A stretch of 64,000 nucleotides of DNA from Nitrospira sp. UBA6493. Its GTDB lineage: Bacteria; Nitrospirota; Nitrospiria; Nitrospirales; Nitrospiraceae. The position numbers were made by a program, and so were the translations under genes. Shown here piece by piece: positions 43,241-50,499 of this stretch. The notes under the pieces were generated by a model that was not told where the DNA came from, did no database searches, and worked only from the letters and a program-made list of their open reading frames with translations. Positions within the stretch are counted from its first letter, which is position 1; each line of letters opens with the position of its first letter. Location of the stretch: the NCBI GenBank assembly GCA_002435325.1, contig DJMJ01000041.1, positions 132,445 to 196,444 of the forward strand. The letters are read 5' to 3'.

Positions 43241-43642
43241 TTATTTCCCTTTCGTGGCACCAGACTGTAGCGCGGCCACCAGCCCCTTGTCGAGGCGTTT
43301 TACTTTCCCGTTGCCGTCCGTCGCGGCAAGACGCGCGGAGCCTTCGACCACCACCCGCCCACTCGTCTTCTCGCGCAGCACATGAGAACACGTGAACGAG
43401 GCGGGGGTAATATCGGAGACGACCGTCTCGATCAGGATCGTCTCGCCGTAGCGGGCTGGCGACCGGTAGTCCACCTCGGTCCGCACCACCACAAACACGG
43501 TGCCTTCGGCCATCAGCCCCGCGACAGAGAACCCGCATTGCTCGATATAGTGGGTACGCGCCCGCTCAAAATATTTGAGGTAGTTCGCGTAATAGACGAC
43601 CCCGCCGCAGTCGGTGTCTTCGTAGTAGATGCGGATTTCCAT
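43241..43642 (-). CDS. ybgC: Acyl-CoA thioesterase, YbgC/4HBT family
   Basis: 133 residues, hotdog fold. The active-site motif YYEDTDCGGVVYYANYLKYF carries the catalytic Asp. Downstream, TVFVVVRTEVDYRSPARYG and a late strand match YbgC-type thioesterases associated with the Tol-Pal region in many Gram-negatives. ATG 43642 overlaps the upstream stop (TGATG); the 223-residue frame to 43912 lies in the CARF gene. It is sandwiched between an orphan CARF gene and a tiny membrane protein gene, all cotranscribed. Confidence 0.9.
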   Translation of the reverse strand: MEIRIYYEDTDCGGVVYYANYLKYFERARTHYIEQCGFSVAGLMAEGTVFVVVRTEVDYRSPARYGETILIETVVSDITPASFTCSHVLREKTSGRVVVEGSARLAATDGNGKVKRLDKGLVAALQSGATKGK

Positions 43643-44898
43643 CACGCCACCAGCGATGGAAACTTCGGCAGCGACGAATCGGTCACCCCGGTAAGCTTGA
43701 GCACGATATCGTAGAGCTGCTGCACCCGTTCGGCCTTGATTGGCTCGAAGCCATGGCCAAACACAGCATGGTTGGCCGCGTCGAGGAGGGGTTTCATCAT
43801 GGGCCAGTCGCGCAAGAACGCCTGACCGAGTTGATCCCCCAGTCCGGCAAGCACACGGAACTGACTCTGTAGCGACAATTTGTATTTGCCGTCGATGTCT
43901 TCCAGCCAGCATGTCCGGCAGGACTCCTGAAGCGCCTGTGGGAGTTGCTCCGGCTGCACATCCCAGCTCTTGATCTTGTATTGTTTGAACAGTTGCCGCT
44001 GCGCGAAGGCTTCGAGCGCCCGCACCAGCGCAACCATCGCCGCTTCGGGATCATGGCCTCCGTGGAGCCGACGACCGGCGTGCGCGAGCAGATCCAGCGC
44101 CAGCGAGTCCTTGACGGCGGCGGGATCGAGCACGAGGCGCTCGAGAAATCCGGCGTTGGCTTTAATCGCCGGCAGCACCGCCTTCAACCCCGGAGGCCCG
44201 CCCCAGAGCGAGGCCATCTCCAGCGCCTTGGCGGCCGTCTTCAATTTCTCCCAGGCCTGCCGGTAGTGAACCCGTTCCCAGAAATCGTAGCCATCGGCGA
44301 GATCGGCAAAGGCGCGGTAGGTCGGTTTCTGCCCGCCGCTCACTCGCGCTTCGATCTCGCGAAAGACACGGGCCGACGCCGAAAAGAGTCCGCGATTGAA
44401 CAGCTCGGACGCCTCACGCCGCGACACGGTCGCCACATCGTCCCACAGATTGCTCTGCACCCACCGCACTGGCCGGCCGTTCAGATCAATCGCCTCGGCA
44501 TCCTGGCCCTCACTCCACGGCAATAATGAAATCGTTCGTGAGCTCACAGGCAAGGTAACGAGCGTCAGGGCTCCGGCCATAGCGGGTGTCGCGCCCGTCA
44601 AATCCACGACCAGCTCGCCGGAATGCACCTCCCACGTCTTCAAAAGTTCGGGCAGCGCATTCGCCAACGCGTGGTGGCAGGCGCTGACATCCGCCGCCTC
44701 GGCGAGTGTGATCCAATCCCAGCGCCGGGGCATGCGCTCGATCTTCGGCTGAATGGCGGACTCCACCAGCCCTTTCGCCGGCTCCGGCAACACAAAACAG
44801 AGCGCCTCCGGCTGCAGACGATTGATCACATAGACGGCTGCTTCCGCATCATCGGTAAACGCCACCACTAACGCTTGTGTCGATTGTTCATGAGCCAT
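43642..44898 (-). CDS. CARF-domain protein, TIGR02710 family-like
   Basis: 418 residues. The N-terminal CARF-like Rossmann domain has ALVVAFTDDAEAAVYVI and a late loop VVDLTGATPAMAGALTLVTL, corresponding to the DxTGGTKxM ligand loop of CARF proteins. The helical C-terminal part carries LLAHAGRRLHGGHDPEAAMV and VRALEAFAQRQLFKQYKI, the repeat found in CRISPR-associated TIGR02710 proteins. Near the C-terminus ANHAVFGHGFEPI aligns with the HEPN RNxxxxxH motif, with Ala where Arg is expected. No CRISPR array or cas gene is in the window. It begins the three-gene operon with the thioesterase. Confidence 0.75.
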   Translation of the reverse strand: MAHEQSTQALVVAFTDDAEAAVYVINRLQPEALCFVLPEPAKGLVESAIQPKIERMPRRWDWITLAEAADVSACHHALANALPELLKTWEVHSGELVVDLTGATPAMAGALTLVTLPVSSRTISLLPWSEGQDAEAIDLNGRPVRWVQSNLWDDVATVSRREASELFNRGLFSASARVFREIEARVSGGQKPTYRAFADLADGYDFWERVHYRQAWEKLKTAAKALEMASLWGGPPGLKAVLPAIKANAGFLERLVLDPAAVKDSLALDLLAHAGRRLHGGHDPEAAMVALVRALEAFAQRQLFKQYKIKSWDVQPEQLPQALQESCRTCWLEDIDGKYKLSLQSQFRVLAGLGDQLGQAFLRDWPMMKPLLDAANHAVFGHGFEPIKAERVQQLYDIVLKLTGVTDSSLPKFPSLVA

Positions 44899-44975
44899 CG
44901 GGCGCGGACTATAGCATTGCCTCCCGACCTGTTCAATTCACCTGAGAGAGCGCGCGTGAGATTGGCGCGTCTTGT

Positions 44976-45004
44976 TTGACAGGACTGCAGCCCTCGCCTA
45001 GAAT
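44976..45004 (+). promoter_or_regulatory. Strong candidate sigma-70 promoter for gmhA
   Basis: TTGACA (44976-44981), exactly 17 nt, TAGAAT (44999-45004). The -10 ends 9 nt before ATG 45014, so transcription would start within a few nt of the start codon. Confidence 0.6.
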
Positions 45005-45013
45005 CGGCCTTCT

Positions 45014-45592
45014 ATGAACGACTTCATCATCAAGGCGTTTGCCGACAGTGCCAGCGTCAAACAGCAGTTTGCGCGCGACTACGCCGACCGGATCGCCCAG
45101 GTCGCCGCGCTGATGGTGGCGGCCTTCCGCGAAGGCCGCAAAGTCCTGCTGTTCGGCAACGGCGGCAGCGCCACCGACGCCGCGCACATCGCGGCTGAAT
45201 TCGTCGGGCGCTATAAACGGGAACGGATACCGCTGCCGGCCATCGCCCTTGCCACCGATATTGCCGCCATCACCTGTATCGCCAACGACTATGGCTACGA
45301 CGAACTGTTCGCCAGGCAGGTGCGCGCGCACGGCCAGAAAGGGGACATCGCCATCGCCATCAGCACCAGCGGCAATTCGCCGAACGTGTTGAAGGGCGTC
45401 GAGGCGGCCCGGGCCTGCGGGATGATCACAGTCGCCTGGACCGGCGGCAGCGGGGGAAAATTGGCAGGGCTTGTCGATCATCCCTTCGTCGTGCCCTCAA
45501 GCGCCACTGCCCGCATTCAAGAAAGTCATATTACCCTCGGCCATGTATTGTGCGAACTCGTAGAGGAATCACTCCTTGGCCACGCGTCCTAA
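45014..45592 (+). CDS. gmhA: Phosphoheptose isomerase
   Basis: SIS-domain isomerase converting sedoheptulose-7-phosphate to D-glycero-D-manno-heptose-7-phosphate for LPS inner core. 192 residues. KVLLFGNGGSATDAAHIAAE contains the sugar-phosphate loop and catalytic region. IAISTSGNSPNVLKGVEAAR is the second SIS motif, and QESHITLGHVLCELVE carries the catalytic His/Glu pair. No Shine-Dalgarno precedes ATG 45014. With rfaE2 at 55116 it supplies heptose precursors, though the two genes are not adjacent. Confidence 0.96.
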   Translation: MNDFIIKAFADSASVKQQFARDYADRIAQVAALMVAAFREGRKVLLFGNGGSATDAAHIAAEFVGRYKRERIPLPAIALATDIAAITCIANDYGYDELFARQVRAHGQKGDIAIAISTSGNSPNVLKGVEAARACGMITVAWTGGSGGKLAGLVDHPFVVPSSATARIQESHITLGHVLCELVEESLLGHAS

Positions 45593-46568
45593 CCGGACTT
45601 CTCCACAGCGGCCGGCGCCCCAGCTGATTCCCCCGATCGACGTGTCGGAACTCACGACCTATCCTCTAAAGAAGCGCCACAGCAAAGTACGGGTCTCCGA
45701 CTTCGCGCAACCCTGGAGGCGCGGCGGCTCGTTCGCCCAGTTTGCGGCGTCCCTGCCCGATCTGCTGGCCGTAAAGACATTGCGCGCCGTGGCCGCTGCC
45801 ATCGCGACGGCCCACAGCCAGAGTCGACCGGTCATCGTGGGCATCGGCGCGCATGTGATCAAAGTCGGGCTCAATCCCATCATCGTCAATCTGATGGAAC
45901 GCGGCATCGTCACCGCCGTCGCAATGAACGGCGCCGGCATCATCCACGATTTTGAACTGGCGCTGACGGGCCATACGTCGGAAGACGTCGAGGCCGAGAT
46001 CGACGACGGCCGCTTCGGCATGGCCGAGGACACCGGCCGTATTCTGAACGAGGCCATTGCGCGCGGCGCGCAGAACGGCCAGGGACTCGGCGAAGCGGTC
46101 GGACACTCCATCAATCGCACCCAAGGTCAGTTTCGCCACAAGGCGACGAGCATTCTGGCGACCGGCGCGCGGCTCGGCATTCCGGTCACCGTCCATGTCG
46201 CCATCGGCACCGACATCATCCACATGCATCCCTCGGCGGACGGCGCCGCTATCGGGGCGACCTCACTGCTCGATTTTCGCCGGCTCGCCGCCGTCGTGGC
46301 CGGCATGGAAGGCGGCGTGTATCTGAATGTGGGATCGGCTGTAATTCTTCCGGAAGTGTTCTTGAAGGCCGTCTCATTGGGCCGGAATCTCGGCCATCCT
46401 CTGACCAAGATCACCACCGTGAATATGGATTTCCTGTCGCATTACCGGCCTTTGACCAATGTCGTCCGGCGCCCGACACAAAAGGGCGGCAAGGGGTATA
46501 CCCTGACCGGTCACCATGAGATCATGCTACCACTACTGGCAGCGGCGGTCCTGGAGCAGCTCCGCTAA
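45576..46568 (+). CDS. Conserved protein, deoxyhypusine-synthase-like
   Basis: 330 residues. The segment HVIKVGLNPIIVNLMERGIV then MNGAGIIHDFELALTGHTSE resembles the NAD-binding part of deoxyhypusine synthases (SGLRETI..., GGVEEDL). GVYLNVGSAVILPEVFLKAV near the end is also similar in pattern. I see no canonical spermidine-lysine motif, so the enzyme activity is not assigned. The TTG start at 45576 overlaps gmhA by 17 nt and has GAGGAATC upstream; a GTG near 45639 is an alternative. It is coupled to gmhA and may be linked to LPS or heptose metabolism by position only. Confidence 0.7.
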   Translation: MATRPNRTSPQRPAPQLIPPIDVSELTTYPLKKRHSKVRVSDFAQPWRRGGSFAQFAASLPDLLAVKTLRAVAAAIATAHSQSRPVIVGIGAHVIKVGLNPIIVNLMERGIVTAVAMNGAGIIHDFELALTGHTSEDVEAEIDDGRFGMAEDTGRILNEAIARGAQNGQGLGEAVGHSINRTQGQFRHKATSILATGARLGIPVTVHVAIGTDIIHMHPSADGAAIGATSLLDFRRLAAVVAGMEGGVYLNVGSAVILPEVFLKAVSLGRNLGHPLTKITTVNMDFLSHYRPLTNVVRRPTQKGGKGYTLTGHHEIMLPLLAAAVLEQLR

Positions 46569-46583
46569 CCCGGCGCCGGCGCC

Positions 46584-47303
46584 ATGACACAATCCTCCTC
46601 CGAAAGCCCTCGTTCAACCTCTATACAATGGACCGCCGACCGTTTGCAGACCGAGTGGCGTTCGCTTAACGAACGCTATTTTGCCGGAACGCTGCCGGCG
46701 ATCGCCATCGTCTGGAGCCGCCGCCTCACCTCGTCAGCCGGCATGTTCGTCAGCCATGGCGGTCCTCGGCCGCGCCTGTTGGGCGTGCTGATCCCCGCGC
46801 ATCGGATCACGCGGGAGATTCGTCTCTCCGAACCGCTGCTGACACAATTGTCCGAACGAACCCCGTACGCCGAGCAAGAACTGCTGAACACCCTGGCGCA
46901 CGAGATGATTCACCAGTGGCAGTTTGACGTCCTGAAGCGGAAGCCGAATCACGGCGCAGACTTTCTGCGAAAGATGACGGAAATGAATCGGAGTGGGCTG
47001 GTGTCGATTACGATCTACCACTCGCTGAAAACGGAAGTGCAGGCTCTCGCCCGGTTTGCCTGGCGCTGCACAAACTGCGGCCGGATCTACCGCCGCCAGC
47101 GCAACACGATCCAGCCGCGGCGGCACGTGTGCGGGAGCTGCCGCGGCCTTTTACAGAAAGAGACAAGCCCTGATCCAATGCCTCCTCCTCCACCGGCTCC
47201 GTCCAAACCATCTGCCTTCCCGCAGCCTGTCATGCCCCATCACACACCCCAACTGACGCTGGATTGGGATACGCGCGCCCATGACCGTGATCTCGCTCGC
47301 TAG
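46584..47303 (+). CDS. SprT-like zinc metalloprotease
   Basis: 239 residues. The metal motif HEMIHQWQFDVLKRK follows LLNTLA. A Cys-rich ribbon has CTNCGRIYRRQRN and later HVCGSCRG, the SprT/Spartan-like combination. A Pro-rich tail follows (SFPRSTPQ-type low complexity at the end, ending near LTLDWDT). SprT-type proteins process DNA-protein crosslinks in eukaryotes; bacterial roles are less clear. ATG 46584 is used. The stop overlaps the convergent PAS/ATPase gene by 4 nt. Confidence 0.82.
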   Translation: MTQSSSESPRSTSIQWTADRLQTEWRSLNERYFAGTLPAIAIVWSRRLTSSAGMFVSHGGPRPRLLGVLIPAHRITREIRLSEPLLTQLSERTPYAEQELLNTLAHEMIHQWQFDVLKRKPNHGADFLRKMTEMNRSGLVSITIYHSLKTEVQALARFAWRCTNCGRIYRRQRNTIQPRRHVCGSCRGLLQKETSPDPMPPPPPAPSKPSAFPQPVMPHHTPQLTLDWDTRAHDRDLAR

Positions 47304-48421
47304 GCGGCTTGGCTCTGTTCCGGAGAATCGCTTCCTGCAGGCGGTCCCTCCAGACGTGTGGTCACCACGACATGATTCCCGTGGTCTCGATATTCCAATT
47401 GGTCGAAACTGATAAGCTTTGACATTGCAATCCCGCGGCCATGCGAGCCGCCCGACGAGTCAATTCCCAGATCGATATACGGCTTCCAATCAAATCCCTT
47501 GCCGTCATCCACAATGGCCAGCGTAAGCTCCCTGTCAGTCCGCTCTGTCGCGACACGCACACGCCGGTGGGCATATTCCGGCGATGCCAGGCGCCGCGCC
47601 AGCTCCTCATCCAGCTTGCCCTGCTTCAATAACCTGGTCTTCTCGTCATAGGAAATGCCCAGATTGCCGTGCTCGACGCCGTTGACGAGCAACTCCGTGA
47701 TTCCCAACTGAGCGCGGGCCGGATCCGGAAATGCATAAGCCAGCAATTCCGCCAGATGTTTCGCCTCGGAGAGCGTCCGCAGCTCAAAGCGGCCTGCGCG
47801 AAGCAGCTGCATCGTGTGCGCGATCGTCCGTTTTCTCCCCGTAATGTCTTCAACCGTCCCGAGATAACGAACTCCGGTTTCCGTCACCATCGGCCACAGC
47901 AGCACCTGAACCCACCGCACATCCTCTCGTGTTCCCGCCAATCGGCACTCCTGCTGAATCGGCGAATAGGCCGTGGTGGTCTTCTCCCAGGCCTGCGCCA
48001 AGGCCTGGCGATCGTCCTGATGAAACCATTGCATCCACGGCTCGGACGACGCGCCCTCCAGCGGCCGAGCCCCTGACAGCCCGCCATGGCCACGGCAAAT
48101 CACCTCCCACATCTTGTTCGTATACAGACAGGTGCCGGCGGCGTTGACTTCGAAGACGCCGACCGGGAGTTGCTCGGACAGGAGCCGGAAGAACATTTCC
48201 CGTTCATTCAACCGTTCGACCATCTGCTTCCGCGCCGTAATATCACGCAGGAAGGCGCTGAACATCATACCGCTCTCCACCTGGAGAGGTGTAATCGTCA
48301 ATTCAACAGGGATCTCTGAGCCGTCTTTCCGGATCGCCGTGATCTCGATCATCTGATTCAAGACAGGCCCCTCCCCGGTCGCCAGATACTTGGCAAGTCC
48401 CGCTCGATGCGCCTCGCGCAG
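47300..48421 (-). CDS. Sensor protein B, C-terminal segment: PAS and RsbW-like ATPase
   Basis: Read after an in-frame TAG at 48422-48424. It continues LREAHRAGLAKYLATGEGPV, finishes the PAS domain, then a second PAS (LPVGVFEVNAAGTCLYTN, MVTETGVRYLGTVEDITGR). It ends in an HATPase of the RsbW/SpoIIAB group: N-box ITELLVNGVEHGNLG, G1 VDDGKGFDW, G2 GGSHGRGIAMSK. There is no HisKA. The first usable start inside is an alternative codon at 48361. The upstream part is split by a stop and a frameshift, so this segment is probably not expressed as a functional sensor. Confidence 0.8.
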   Translation of the reverse strand: MREAHRAGLAKYLATGEGPVLNQMIEITAIRKDGSEIPVELTITPLQVESGMMFSAFLRDITARKQMVERLNEREMFFRLLSEQLPVGVFEVNAAGTCLYTNKMWEVICRGHGGLSGARPLEGASSEPWMQWFHQDDRQALAQAWEKTTTAYSPIQQECRLAGTREDVRWVQVLLWPMVTETGVRYLGTVEDITGRKRTIAHTMQLLRAGRFELRTLSEAKHLAELLAYAFPDPARAQLGITELLVNGVEHGNLGISYDEKTRLLKQGKLDEELARRLASPEYAHRRVRVATERTDRELTLAIVDDGKGFDWKPYIDLGIDSSGGSHGRGIAMSKLISFDQLEYRDHGNHVVVTTRLEGPPAGSDSPEQSQAA

Positions 48422-48781
48422 CTACGGGGGAACAATAGCCTGCGCAAGGTCGCGCCCCAGAACTTCCGCTTCAGACCAGCCAAAGGTGTTCTCCGCCCGC
48501 CGATTCCATCCGGCAATGCGCCTCTCTCTGTCCATGAGCACGATCGCATCCAACGCTCCGCTCACGACCGCCCGCATCCGCGCGTCGCTATCGCGGCGCG
48601 CCTGCTCCGCCAGCCGCCGTTCCATCACCGAGCCAACCCGCGACCCGATCCAGGTAAGTGCATCCAACAAGCTCTGATCGGAGGTCTGCACCGCCGTCGA
48701 AAAAAACTCCAACACCCCGACGATCTCTGCTCCGACAGAGATGGGAATTGCCAGCGCCCCATGGAGCCCTGCGGTTTGAGC
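48422..48781 (-). CDS. Sensor protein B, middle segment: GAF end and PAS start
   Basis: About 120 codons in the same frame as the C-terminal segment. AQTAGLHGALAIPISVGAEI and VGVLEFFSTAVQTSDQSLL finish a GAF domain. MRAVVSGALDAIVLMDRERR then opens a PAS domain. The frame ends at TAG (48424-48422) where paralogues continue with PPxxREAH. Upstream of 48781 the GAF sequence is in another frame. Restoring one G in the CGG run near 48781-48783 joins them. Confidence 0.7.
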   Translation of the reverse strand, partial: AQTAGLHGALAIPISVGAEIVGVLEFFSTAVQTSDQSLLDALTWIGSRVGSVMERRLAEQARRDSDARMRAVVSGALDAIVLMDRERRIAGWNRRAENTFGWSEAEVLGRDLAQAIVPP

Positions 48782-48783
48782 CG

Positions 48784-49605
48784 GCGCGCCACGCGAGGAA
48801 AGTTCGTATCGCCCAGCACGTCGGAAATCCAGGCCGGCTGACGGCTCTGCCAGACGCGTCCGGGCAGTCCGGTCCCCGGCTCGAATTCGATCCGCCTGGT
48901 CGCCTTCAGAAACTCCTCGCTCCCGGAAGGATCGGATGCCCAGGCCGCACAGCAACACAGCCGGTTGGTGGCCGCGGCCGGCCCCCACCACACGCCGACC
49001 GCCCACTCGAGGCTCGTGCCGATCGCGTCCAAGAGCGCCGGCATCAAATCGCCGATCAGCGTTGTGCCCGCCAGTGCTCTCGCAATGGCATACTCCATCT
49101 GTTTCTGCCGCTCGCGCAACTGGACATCTGTGATATCGCGGACAAACGCGCTGAACAGCATGCCTTGTTCCGTCGGCACCGGTGTGATGGTCAACTCAAT
49201 GAGGAACTCAGTCCCGTCTTTTCGAAGCGCCGTAATTTCAATCCGCTTATTCAACACCGGCCCTTCCCCGGTCGTCAGATAGTGCGCCAGGCCCCTGTTA
49301 TGGGCGTCGCGATGTTGCGGCGGCACGATCCTCGTCCCAAGATGCTGTCCCAGCACGTCCGGCGCCGACCAGCCCAGGATCCGCTCCGCCTGTTTATTCC
49401 AACCGACTATCACCCCCTGCGTATTCATCACGATGACCGCGTCCATGGCGTTATCCAAAATCGTCCTCGTCCGGGATTCGCTCTCCGCCAGGGCGCGCTG
49501 CGCCTGCGCCGAATTCTCCTCCTCTTGGCGCTGCCTGGCGTTCGCCCAGGCGACCAATCCCACCAGCGGCACAAAGGCCGCACAGCCGGTGAATGCCAAC
49601 TTCAA
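48784..49605 (-). CDS. Sensor protein B, segment with TM2, PAS and GAF start
   Basis: Continues in frame after the TAG at 49608-49606: TM2 (LAFTGCAAFVPLVGLVAW), a PAS domain (AVIVMNTQGVIVGWNKQAER, FSAFVRDITDVQLRERQ) and a GAF start (IGTSLEWAVGVWWGP) up to ISDVLGDTNFPRVARR. After that the listed frame diverges from the GAF consensus. The same strand and phase as the upstream Cache segment show that only the stop codon separates them. Confidence 0.75.
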
Positions 49606-50499
49606 CTAAATCCCTTGGATACTCGCCAGAACATCCCGGCGATCGGCGCGAACGAGAATCCCCCACTGTAAGGCCTCGCTATCCCCCACCCCACGCATAC
49701 GGGCATAGCCGGTAATGACCGGGTCCTTGCGCATTAGGTGCTCTTCTTCAACCCACCCGGGCCGATTGGTGCCGACCCTCACGGCCGACGGCAAACCCAA
49801 GACCCTCAGGTTGAGCCTGCCGCCTTCTTCCTTGCCGAAGCTCAGCAGCGGCTCCCCCTCGGAATCGAGCACCCGATATCGAACGAGGCCGAAATGTTGC
49901 GCCTGGATGCTGAACTGATTGACGGTTTCCGACGCGATCTTTCGCCAATACCCGCTGTCCACTTCCGTCATAATCACGCCCTGAAATGAGCCATCGACGC
50001 CTTTGATCGGGGCTGAAAACACGACGGCCTCAAGCCCTTGGCTGTCGGCGGTATCTCCGATGATTGACTCCACATGAATCCGCGGCATGTGCCAGACCGC
50101 TTGAAACCAGGTGGACCGGCGCATATCCCGACCCGCCAACTCGTGATCCGTGGACGCCACCACCAGGCCGGTGCGATCCGCCATGGTCAAGCGCGCATAG
50201 ACGGGATAGGCACGCTGCAACGTTTCCAAATGAGCCCGCACCAGCGCGGCATCCGGCGAACGCAGCTGGGATGCGGACGCCAGGACTTCAAAATCTCCCA
50301 AACGCTCAGCGACCTGTGAATCCAGCTTTCCCGCGACTTCCATCGCCCCCAACGCCAGACTTTCTCCGGCACGGGCAATCAATTCCCGCTCCACCATCCA
50401 AAGGCCGGCCATCCCCACCAGGACCGCAATGATCGCCACTGAGACCAGGAGCCCGATACCTCGGAACGCCAGTGCGCACAAGCGGCGACAGAGCGTCAT
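49606..50499 (-). CDS. Sensor protein B, N-terminal Cache segment
   Basis: 297 residues ending at an in-frame amber codon. TM1 (GLLVSVAIIAVLVGMAGLW) is followed by a periplasmic Cache domain (MRRSTWFQAVWHMPRIHVES, YARMRGVGDSEALQWGILV) homologous to those of the kinases at 16312 and 54905. It ends SIQGI just before TM2. ATG 50499 overlaps the TAA of the upstream kinase (TAATG) and has GAGG about 7 nt upstream, so both sensors were cotranscribed. As it stands it would be an anchored but output-less domain. Confidence 0.8.
   Translation of the reverse strand: MTLCRRLCALAFRGIGLLVSVAIIAVLVGMAGLWMVERELIARAGESLALGAMEVAGKLDSQVAERLGDFEVLASASQLRSPDAALVRAHLETLQRAYPVYARLTMADRTGLVVASTDHELAGRDMRRSTWFQAVWHMPRIHVESIIGDTADSQGLEAVVFSAPIKGVDGSFQGVIMTEVDSGYWRKIASETVNQFSIQAQHFGLVRYRVLDSEGEPLLSFGKEEGGRLNLRVLGLPSAVRVGTNRPGWVEEEHLMRKDPVITGYARMRGVGDSEALQWGILVRADRRDVLASIQGI

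Noticed and set aside
43642..44898. CRISPR array near the CARF gene
   Set aside because: No regularly spaced direct repeats of 25-40 nt were seen here or elsewhere in the window.
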